Positions 57,440-64,000 of a DNA stretch of 64,000 bases are shown piece after piece. The stretch is from the NCBI GenBank assembly GCA_963759875.1, contig CAVXBB010000017.1, positions 186,001 to 250,000 of the forward strand, in the 5' to 3' direction. Under the pieces are notes generated by a model, which was given only the letters and a program-made list of their open reading frames with translations, had not been told where the DNA came from and did not search any database. Source of the DNA: JAFAGX01 sp963759875. GTDB taxonomy: Bacteria > Acidobacteriota > Terriglobia > Terriglobales > Acidobacteriaceae. Position 1 is the stretch's first letter; each line of letters opens with the position of its first letter. The position numbers were made by a program, and so were the translations under genes.

Positions 57440-58575
57440 GGAGCGAAATGGCGGATAAAGCTGGCTTTCCGCATTACATGCTGAAGGAAATTTTCGAGCA
57501 GCCGCAAGGGTTGCGCGACACTATTGAACCCAGAGTGTCGCTGGAACGCGGAGAAGTGCGGCTCGATGATGTGCGCATTCATGCAGATGACTTGCGCGCG
57601 TTGCGGCGTATCAACATTGTCGCTTCCGGAACAAGCCGCCACGCGGGCATGGCCGGGCAGTACATGATCCAGGAGCTGGTGAATGTTCCGGTCGAAGTCG
57701 ATTATGCCAGCGAGTTCGAATATCGAAACCCCCTGATTGGGAAGGGCGAGCTGACGATTGTGATCACGCAATCAGGCGAGACGGCTGACACTACTGCAGC
57801 TCAACGTGAGGCTAAGGCAAAAGGCTCGCGTACCATTGCAATCTCCAATGTTGTCGATTCCACGATTGCGCGAGAAGCCGATGGCGTGCTGTACACGCAT
57901 GCCGGTCCGGAGATCAGCATCGCCTCCACCAAAGCCTTTACGGCGCAATTGGCGGTGCTTTATCTTTTCGCCGTGTATTTAGGGCAGGTTCGCGAAAGCT
58001 TGAGCAAAGAACAGGTTCGGGAACATCTGTGCCGTTTGTTGCAATTGCCGGAGAAGACCGAAGCTGTTTTACGGGCCGCCCCTGCTTGCGCACGGTTGGC
58101 CGAGAAGTATCGCGCGGTGCAGGATTTTCTGTTCCTCGGCCGCGCTATCCATTATCCGATTGCCATGGATGGCGCTTTAAAACTGAAAGAAGTCTCTTAC
58201 GTACACGCCGAGGGATATCCCACGGGAGAAACTAAGCACGGGCCGAACGCACTGATCGATGAAAGTTTGCCAGTTGTGATCATCGCGACCCGCGATGATA
58301 GCGACCAAACAGCGGTTTTGCGTTACGAGAAAAACATCGCGAATATCCGGAGCTTTAAAGAGCAATCAGGACGCGTAATTGCGATCGCCACCGAAGGCGA
58401 TACGCAGGTGGGCGGCCTGGCAGATCACACGATTTTTGTTCCACCAGCCTCGGAGCTTTTATCGCCCATACTTGAGATCGTGCCTCTGCAACTCTTCGCC
58501 TATTACATGGCGGTCGAAAAAGGCCTGGATGTCGATCGTCCGCGAAATCTGGTGAAATCCGTGATGTTGGAATAA
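57436..58575 (+). CDS. SIS-domain sugar-phosphate isomerase/deaminase (GlmS C-terminal-like, no glutaminase domain)
   Basis: 379 residues matching the isomerase half of GlmS: MLKEIFEQPQGLRDTI, SGTSRHAG, ITQSGETADTTAAQREAK, STKAFTAQLAVL, KLKEVSYVHAEGYPTGETKHG and the ending NLVKSVMLE. The N-terminal glutamine amidotransferase domain of GlmS is wholly absent. Coupled to nagA, it most likely works in the catabolic direction as a GlcN-6-P deaminase (NagB-II type). An ATG at 57448 with GAGGAG just upstream is an alternative start. Confidence 0.87.
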   Translation: MRSEMADKAGFPHYMLKEIFEQPQGLRDTIEPRVSLERGEVRLDDVRIHADDLRALRRINIVASGTSRHAGMAGQYMIQELVNVPVEVDYASEFEYRNPLIGKGELTIVITQSGETADTTAAQREAKAKGSRTIAISNVVDSTIAREADGVLYTHAGPEISIASTKAFTAQLAVLYLFAVYLGQVRESLSKEQVREHLCRLLQLPEKTEAVLRAAPACARLAEKYRAVQDFLFLGRAIHYPIAMDGALKLKEVSYVHAEGYPTGETKHGPNALIDESLPVVIIATRDDSDQTAVLRYEKNIANIRSFKEQSGRVIAIATEGDTQVGGLADHTIFVPPASELLSPILEIVPLQLFAYYMAVEKGLDVDRPRNLVKSVMLE

Positions 58576-58601
58576 TCATTCACCGGACTCGCAGCTGCAT
58601 G

Positions 58602-59690
58602 TCAATCCTTGAAAGCTATATTGAGGCCGGTCGTGAGTAGAACGTCATTCTTCTTTGTGCCCAAGGGTGGATTTGTTACATAAATGTCCCCGAAGGCGTT
58701 TTGCCAGCTGAACCATTTACTCAACTTGGTCACGGTTCCGAAATTAAAGGTTGTGCGGTATTGGCCGCCGCTCTGCGTCAGATCCGGGAAATAGTACGCC
58801 TTTTCCGTCAATACAGTTGACGCTCCGAGTTTCTGAGTAAGCTCTTCCCCAATCGTGAGGGCGGCAAAGCTTCGAATAGTGGGAGCTTGCGCCGGAACGG
58901 TCGCGGTTGCCGAAACGAAACCATAACTCTCACGCGTGAAGTTGAGGCCGCCCAGAAAATCAAGGGTAGTTTGGCTGGTATTGATTGCGTGTACGCCCAA
59001 GCCGCCGCCGAATATGGAACGCAGATTCAATTCTTGCAGAGCGTCGGTCTGGAAATCTGCGCTTCCGTAGGCGAATAGCCGCGTAGTGAAATTGCGGTCG
59101 TAGCGAGCTCCGCCCTGGTCGGTATTCGCAGTGACGTGGGGTGTGCCGGCAGCGGCGTTATTATTGGTTGCGTATACCGTGTTCTCATACATTTTAATTT
59201 CGTCGTGGGAGGTCTTGCGATCTCCGGTAAATGCGACTGACAAGCTTCGAGTATCGCTGTTGCCCCCTGTAAGTCCGAAGCCGACAGTTGCTCCGCCGAG
59301 CCACCCCTGCCAGAGCGCCGGGTGCAATCCTTTTTCATAAGCGGCCTGCTCCTGGTCGTTGCGTAAAGCAGTTACTTCATCTTTTTGAACGCTGACAGCT
59401 CCGGTCGGCGTGGTCACGACAAAATTGCCGTCGGACGTTGTCACCGGACCGGCCACCATTTTTCCATTCTTGCTAACCACGTGTAGCGGTTGCGTCGAGT
59501 TGATGTCTTCAATTGCATCCCATTTAATCGTAATGTCATCAGCGTAGTCGGTTTTCAAAGTGAGACTCTTGTCGTCCGACTTGCTAATCGTTCCGGTGAG
59601 GCGGTCGCCGTTCTTCAGCACTACCTGATCGGCGAACAGCAGCGGGCACAAAAATGTAGCCACCATCGTTATCAAACAAAATTGGCGCAT
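58602..59690 (-). CDS. DUF481 outer-membrane beta-barrel protein
   Basis: 362 residues with a signal peptide (FCLITMVATFLCPLLFA). An N-terminal segment (about 20-110, VVLKNGDRLTGTISKSDDKSLTLKTDY) resembles an SH3-like repeat, followed by a DUF481 barrel (about 125-362, GWLGGATVGFGLTGGNSDTRS to the end). Members are called salt-stress-induced outer-membrane proteins; function unknown. ATG 59690 has GGAGA at a suitable distance. Convergent with the SIS gene. Confidence 0.86.
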   Translation of the reverse strand: MRQFCLITMVATFLCPLLFADQVVLKNGDRLTGTISKSDDKSLTLKTDYADDITIKWDAIEDINSTQPLHVVSKNGKMVAGPVTTSDGNFVVTTPTGAVSVQKDEVTALRNDQEQAAYEKGLHPALWQGWLGGATVGFGLTGGNSDTRSLSVAFTGDRKTSHDEIKMYENTVYATNNNAAAGTPHVTANTDQGGARYDRNFTTRLFAYGSADFQTDALQELNLRSIFGGGLGVHAINTSQTTLDFLGGLNFTRESYGFVSATATVPAQAPTIRSFAALTIGEELTQKLGASTVLTEKAYYFPDLTQSGGQYRTTFNFGTVTKLSKWFSWQNAFGDIYVTNPPLGTKKNDVLLTTGLNIAFKD

Positions 59691-59859
59691 GAGATTCTCC
59701 ATCAAGATTTGAGCCTGGAGCCAGGAAGTGACACGTGCAGCGAAGATCAACTTACCTGATGCAATGGTGATGAAACAAGAGCAGGCGACTCAGGAAGGTA
59801 CTGCGATGAGAAGATACAAAAAGTCCTGCCAGGAGCATCAGCAGGTGTAAAGAGTGAAG

Positions 59860-60060
59860 TTAGCTCTTGACCTCAGTGGTTTTGTTCTCGGTTGCGGCAG
59901 CTTTCGGTTGATCGCCGTGGTCCTTCATGCCTTCTTTCAATGCCCGGATGCCTTCGCCGAGTCCCTTGCCCAGTTCCGGCAGCTTCTTAGGACCAAATAC
60001 CAATAAGGCGATAAAAAAGATCACCAGAAGGTGCATCGGTTGAAATAGGCCTTCAAACAT
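59860..60060 (-). CDS. tatA: Sec-independent protein translocase TatA
   Basis: 66 residues: a short N-terminal membrane helix (MHLLVIFFIALLVF), the hinge FGPKKLPELGKGLG, an amphipathic helix (EGIRALKEGMKDH) and a charged tail. TatA forms the pore of the twin-arginine pathway. tatB and tatC are not in the window. AGGTTTT-type weak ribosome-binding site. Confidence 0.93.
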   Translation of the reverse strand: MFEGLFQPMHLLVIFFIALLVFGPKKLPELGKGLGEGIRALKEGMKDHGDQPKAAATENKTTEVKS

Positions 60061-60113
60061 AAAACCTCCACCACGTGCGCCAAAGTACTCAATTTAACCT
60101 TACCGGAGCAGAA

Positions 60114-61402
60114 TTATTCCGTCAATAACCCTTTCTTCGAAGCCGCATTGCGCCACTTACGAAGTGCTTCGCGGATCGGAGCAGTTGGAACCCGACGACG
60201 GTCCCGGAGAGTACAGCCGAGCCTTTTCGCCAGCCGTGCCAGGCGCACAATGTGATAGAGAGGAAAAATGCAATCGGGCAGATATATTGCCGAGCAGTCG
60301 GAAAGCGTAGGCGTCCAGATCAGGCGCCACAAAAGACGGATTTGATCCAATCGGCGTTCCCGCAGCTGCAGCGTGAGTCGAAAGTAGGCGGACGACTTTG
60401 TGTCTAAATCCAAGCCCTGGCGCATCAGGGACAAAACGGTGTTTTCAACGATTCTGATTTCAGAATCTTTCTCCCCATACTTTTCTATTTCAATCGGCAG
60501 ATCCGTGCCGAGCAAATCACGCGCGAGAAAGAGGTTTAGAGCGACGATTCGTTTAAGGCCGAGCTTGTGAGCTTGGCGCCAAACATTTTCCCAATCCAGG
60601 TGTGGCGATATCGAGAGTTGGGCGATGTCGCACAACCATGAAAGTTGGGCCCAAACATGCTTGGCAGCGTGTACACAGAGGACGAGCAGCAGGTCGTCTG
60701 GACAGAGCGCGGGAAACGAATAGCCGCCCATCTTGATCGTCTCGGCTGCCTCAAAGAACTTTGCGATATCGAAATCAACTGAATAAAACCGCGGCAGGAT
60801 TTGCCACTTCATCTCCAATACGTGCGCAGCCCCCGGTGCGTCGAACGGCAGTTCGTACCCTGAAGAGAATACGCGTGCTCGTCATGCCTGTCCAGGTTGA
60901 TGCTGGGCCTGTAACCCGACTTCGCAAGCGCAATTCTGGTCGCACGAATGTCTTTTGGACGAACCAGAACATCCAGGTCGCTGAATTGACGCGCTGTAAC
61001 ATTACCGTACAGAGTTTGCGCCAGAATCGGACCTTTGTATGGAATTGCTGAAATTCCATGATCTTCGAGCTGCCGCAGAATACGCAGCAGCTCACCGCTT
61101 AACCACAAAGTCTTGCACGCGTTTTCCTGGTAATCGGAGCTCAAGGCAGCAATGTGCTGAACAGCCAACCGTCCGAAATGTGGTGTTAGTGATCGATATA
61201 TCTGCGGAATTACCCGGTGCTGCTCCGCGAGATTGATGAAACGAGCGAAATCGAATGGCCGCGAGAGATACAGCTCAATTCGATCATCGCGAGCTCCATC
61301 ACGCGCACAGCACGCCAGTAACAACTCGAACTCGCATCCCGCGCCAGCAACGGCATCGAGTGGAAAGCTTGGAGCAGGTCGCAAATAGGCAGCAGCCGAC
61401 AT
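60114..61402 (-). pseudogene. Nucleotidyltransferase-family protein (NTP_transf_5), interrupted by a frameshift
   Basis: Two overlapping frames make one protein. The first (61402-60809) has the family's N-terminal part with SGELLRILRQLEDHGISAIP and the catalytic-site region ARQFSDLDVLVRPKDI. The second (60818-60114) continues with EMKWQILPRFYSVDFDIAKF and CPDDLLLVLCVHAAKHVWAQ. In the second frame the sequence just upstream reads YELPFDAPGAAHVLEMKW, which joins logically to HAYSLQG of the first; so one base is missing at about 60858-60860 in a run of G. Restoring one G gives an intact protein of about 430 residues. It could be a true pseudogene, a phase-variable tract or a sequencing error. 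Substrate unknown. Confidence 0.8.
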
Positions 61403-61529
61403 GAACAGGGGCTATGAACAAAAGCAGTCAGCGGGTAAGTGCGCTAACTGAACCTATAATGACAGACGCTTAGTGTTCTTCTACTAGGGGCTTCGGTCGA
61501 GAGTTGAACATCTTGGCACTGCTTAGATA

Positions 61530-62321
61530 ATGGACGCCATCGTATTCGAGTCCGTAAGCAAGGTATTCAAACGCCGTCAGGCGCTGTTTAGGCGCCAACA
61601 ATGCGCCGAGCCGACGGTTGCGCTCCGAAATGTCTGTCTCAGCGTGCCTACTGGATCTGTACTGGCATTGCTGGGCCCGAACGGCAGTGGCAAAACGACG
61701 CTGCTCAAACTGATCTCAACCATGCTCCTGCCGGAATTGGGACGCATCTTAGTGCAGGGTGCAGATACCCGGATTGACGCGCAACAAGTCCGGAGTTGCG
61801 TGGGTTTTGCGGTCGCCGGCGAGCGATCATTCTTCCCTCGTCTAACTGCGCGCGAAAACCTCGAGTTCTTCGCTGCGTTGGATGATGTACACCGTAAGGT
61901 TCGAAAAGACCGAATCGAACGTGTGCTGGCGCGTACCGGGCTGCTCGATGCGGCAGACACTCTGGTCATGAACTTTTCAACGGGAATGTATCAGAGATTA
62001 GCCATAGCGCGAGCATTGATCAAGCAGCCTTCAGTACTTTTGCTGGATGAACCAACTCGTAGCCTGGATCGTGCTGCGACCAGGGACATTTGGGAGTTAG
62101 TTCGTGAGTTGTGCATTGAGGGAAGCACGGTCGTGCTCGCCAGCCACAACTTTGAGGAGGTCGCGGCTCTTGCTGATTCGGTTCTGCTACTGCAGAAGGG
62201 CGAGGCAGCATTGCAGCGAAAGATCACCGGAATCAAAGCATGGGAACTGCAGCCGCTCTGTCCGCAAACAGCCGTCGAAGCTACGGACCACATGGATCGA
62301 TTGGTCACGAGCCTCTTATGA
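61530..62321 (+). CDS. ABC transporter ATP-binding protein
   Basis: 263 residues. Walker A GPNGSGKTT, signature NFSTGMYQRLAIARAL (S-T-G in place of the usual S-G-G) and Walker B VLLLDEPTRSLD; the switch histidine is in LASHNFEE. It overlaps the permease gene by four bases (ATGA). It resembles the exporters of polysaccharide or lipid type. It starts 127 bases from the divergent nucleotidyltransferase gene, which may be functionally linked. Confidence 0.92.
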   Translation: MDAIVFESVSKVFKRRQALFRRQQCAEPTVALRNVCLSVPTGSVLALLGPNGSGKTTLLKLISTMLLPELGRILVQGADTRIDAQQVRSCVGFAVAGERSFFPRLTARENLEFFAALDDVHRKVRKDRIERVLARTGLLDAADTLVMNFSTGMYQRLAIARALIKQPSVLLLDEPTRSLDRAATRDIWELVRELCIEGSTVVLASHNFEEVAALADSVLLLQKGEAALQRKITGIKAWELQPLCPQTAVEATDHMDRLVTSLL

Positions 62322-63127
62322 TTGCCGCCGCCTTATTTGACAAAACCTGGGCTATACTGCGCCGAGACATCCTGACTGCGGTTCGCTACCGATCAGCCTT
62401 TGTTTTGACAATTGCCGGGGCGATTGCTGAGTTAGCCGCATTCTACTATTTGGCCAAAGCTATTGGCCCCGGATTCCGTCCCGAAGGGACGGATTACTTT
62501 TCGTTCTTAGTTGTCGGCACCGGCTTTTACACCTTCCTGGTGATGGGAATTCATTCGTTTTTGCAGACGATCCAGGAGGCGCAACAAGGTGGGACGTTTG
62601 AGGTTCTGATGTCGACAGCCACGGCACCAGCGACGTTGGTTTGTCTCAGCGCGATCTCGGCCTTCTCCCGAAACGCCTTGCAATTCGCGTTTTATCTGGG
62701 AGCGGGAATGCTTCTCTTTCGAAACTCGCCAGCAGCCCCCAACGTCATCGGATCGGTGCTGGTGTTTTTCTTGTCTGTGACGATTGCAGTCGCAATCGGC
62801 ATGATGGCGGCAGCCCTGCAAGTCGCCATTCAAAAGGGATCTGTAGTTTTGTGGATGCTGGGCTCTGGAGCGTGGCTCTTGACCGGAACGTTGTTTCCGG
62901 TTGCCACTCTGCCGCATCCGCTGCGGATCGTGGCGGAGCTTGTCCCCATTACCCATGCACTGGATGCCATGCGCGCAGCGTTGCTGGGCGGAGCAAGTCT
63001 GGCCGCGCTCCTGGGGCAGATTGGGATTTTGGCTGCGTTCTGCATTGCGCTACTGCCTTTCGGTTTCATGATGTTCTCACTTTTGCTGCGCCGGGCCAGG
63101 CAGGAAGGAACGCTCTCCAGCTACTAA
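62318..63127 (+). CDS. ABC-2 type transporter permease
   Basis: 269 residues with six membrane segments. It starts MIAAALFDKTWAILRRDILT, the typical cytoplasmic helix before the first span, and includes SGAWLLTGTLFPVATLPHPLR and PITHALDAMRAALLGG, ABC-2 features. It forms an exporter with the ATPase whose stop it overlaps. Confidence 0.9.
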   Translation: MIAAALFDKTWAILRRDILTAVRYRSAFVLTIAGAIAELAAFYYLAKAIGPGFRPEGTDYFSFLVVGTGFYTFLVMGIHSFLQTIQEAQQGGTFEVLMSTATAPATLVCLSAISAFSRNALQFAFYLGAGMLLFRNSPAAPNVIGSVLVFFLSVTIAVAIGMMAAALQVAIQKGSVVLWMLGSGAWLLTGTLFPVATLPHPLRIVAELVPITHALDAMRAALLGGASLAALLGQIGILAAFCIALLPFGFMMFSLLLRRARQEGTLSSY

Positions 63128-63220
63128 TCGGAGCAGCAGCGGTTACTTCGGTTACCTGAGACGAGCACCGATTATGATCGCAGGGGCCGATCGAGCCGTA
63201 GAATTTAGTAAGTTCTCATC

Positions 63221-63664
63221 ATGAGCACCGCAGCAACAGTTCAAAGCCCGCCGCGGCGTAGCACTCGTATCCGCGCGCAAATTCCCATTCGGATCGTCAG
63301 TTTAGATCCGGCTATTAATTTTTCTGAGCGCTGCCATACTCTGGTGGTGAATACAGAAGGCTGTGGTGTGCGGCTTTCGCAACCACTAGAATCGGACCTT
63401 GCCGTGATGTTAGACGAACTTCCGGACGGAAATTCCGCAGCAGGTCGTGTTGCGAGCTGTGTGCCTCTGGGCGGTGAAGGGAAATACTGGCTGGTGGGTA
63501 TTGCCCTGGAAGAATCGGGAAACATCTGGTGCATCAAGCCCGCCCCCAGCGATTGGCAAGAGTCCACCGCATCTGCAACCGCGATCCCAATAGCTCAAAA
63601 AGCCGGCGAGTGGCCATACTCCTTCTTCTCCGAAAAGGGAGAAGCTCACCCGGGCCGGAAATAA
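63221..63664 (+). CDS. PilZ-domain-like protein
   Basis: 147 residues. RRSTRIRAQIPIRIVSLDP opens a PilZ-like beta-barrel (the RxxxR box is RRSTR), followed by HTLVVNTEGCGVRLSQPL and KYWLVGIALEESGNIWCIKP. The usual [DN]xSxxG motif is replaced by NTEGCG, so cyclic-di-GMP binding is uncertain. The family is common in Acidobacteria. Stand-alone gene after the ABC pair. Confidence 0.78.
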   Translation: MSTAATVQSPPRRSTRIRAQIPIRIVSLDPAINFSERCHTLVVNTEGCGVRLSQPLESDLAVMLDELPDGNSAAGRVASCVPLGGEGKYWLVGIALEESGNIWCIKPAPSDWQESTASATAIPIAQKAGEWPYSFFSEKGEAHPGRK

Positions 63665-63665
63665 T

Positions 63666-64000
63666 TCAGAACTCCAGGTGCAAACGGCCGCCGACCACCA
63701 GTATGGGTCCGCGATCGCGATTGTACCCGGGATTGTTGATGTGCTGGATTCCCGGGCCGAGATAAACCCCACGCCAAACATGTGCCGTGTAGTAGGTCTC
63801 AATAATGTCCTCTCGGCCATAATTTAGCGCACCATCGCCGAGCAGAAAGCCATAGCCGCCATCAGCGAGGTAGGTCTGATGGGCCTTCGAGATCGCATTG
63901 CTTACGAAGGCAAGGCCCGCGCGATCATAACGGCGGTGCCACATTGGGCCATAGGCGCCTAGTCCGACCGAAAACGTCTGGCCGACCTCCGTGTAACAGA
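63666..64000 (-). CDS. Carbohydrate porin (OprB-like), C-terminal part
   Basis: The frame is open to the window edge, so the N-terminus is missing. The visible part ends in an outer-membrane barrel with YGREDIIETYYTAHVWRGVY and GIQHINNPGYNRDRGPIL, closing in Phe, all typical of OprB-type carbohydrate-selective porins. It is convergent with the PilZ gene, only one base apart. Confidence 0.88.
   Translation of the reverse strand, partial: CYTEVGQTFSVGLGAYGPMWHRRYDRAGLAFVSNAISKAHQTYLADGGYGFLLGDGALNYGREDIIETYYTAHVWRGVYLGPGIQHINNPGYNRDRGPILVVGGRLHLEF

Noticed and set aside
60114..61402. Two separate genes instead of one frameshifted gene
   Set aside because: Neither part alone is a full domain, the second has no plausible start of its own, and translating just upstream in its frame gives residues that continue the family alignment.

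Overview
The window looks like a chromosomal segment of an acidobacterium, probably Terriglobia/Koribacter-like. The pointers are a 1,189-residue Oar-type TonB-dependent receptor with an N-terminal carboxypeptidase-regulatory domain, the short HTH protein family built around RGVRTVQRWERELELP, DUF2911 and DUF481 proteins, PilZ proteins of a type common in that phylum, and many short intergenic palindromes. This placement is an inference from family content, not from an rRNA gene. I see no insertion sequence, prophage, integrase or CRISPR array.

Region 1 (1-13.8 kb): the 3' end of acpS, a membrane-embedded spermidine-synthase-like protein, a single MCE/MlaD protein with exact 34-residue repeats, lipoyl synthase, a secreted CocE/NonD hydrolase, a CsbD protein, a degenerate-receiver-PilZ protein, fabF with two tandem acyl carrier proteins, a small HTH protein, a MEDS-PAS histidine kinase and a DUF2911 protein. 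Region 2 (14-20.7 kb): the complete glycine cleavage operon gcvT-gcvH-gcvPA-gcvPB, whose GcvH needs the lipoate made by LipA; an unlisted 59-residue cysteine-rich protein; DUF92; and Ku. Region 3 (20.8-27 kb): a TPR protein divergent from a LacI regulator, then the TonB receptor. Region 4 (27-31.2 kb): a five-gene operon tetR, a 53-codon small ORF, hlyD, ABC ATPase, ABC permease, in which every junction is a 4-base ATGA overlap.

Region 5 (31.3-33.2 kb) is the most interesting part. A sigma70-type promoter, a SAM-I (S-box) riboswitch and an intrinsic terminator precede a threonine-synthase-like PLP enzyme and an adjoining MoaD/ThiS-like sulfur-carrier protein that ends in Gly-Gly-Ala-Ala. SAM control plus a sulfur carrier suggests protein-thiocarboxylate-dependent sulfur incorporation (homocysteine/methionine synthesis) rather than, or as well as, threonine synthesis.

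Region 6 (33.4-38 kb): a small membrane protein, an FAH-family hydrolase, and a thiol-redox/cytochrome c biogenesis cluster (ccdA, TlpA/ResA, DsbD-alpha-like). Region 7 (38.2-54.3 kb): the translation/transcription core, with tRNA-Thr(TGT), tRNA-Tyr, tRNA-Thr(GGT), tRNA-Gly (plus a truncated tandem copy), tuf, rpmG, tRNA-Trp, secE, nusG, rplK, rplA, rplJ, rplL, rpoB and rpoC, ended by a strong terminator. RpoB carries an N-terminal insertion with eight cysteines, and twin-hairpin repeats sit in the r-protein spacers. Region 8 (54.4-64 kb): a lipoprotein, a Rieske oxygenase, nagA plus a GlmS-isomerase-like SIS protein (amino-sugar catabolism), DUF481, tatA, a frameshifted nucleotidyltransferase, an ABC-2 exporter pair, a PilZ protein and the 3' end of an OprB-type porin.

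Start codons were chosen by family N-termini and Shine-Dalgarno spacing. An unusual number of core genes appear to start at TTG (fabF, gcvPB, nusG, rpoC and others).
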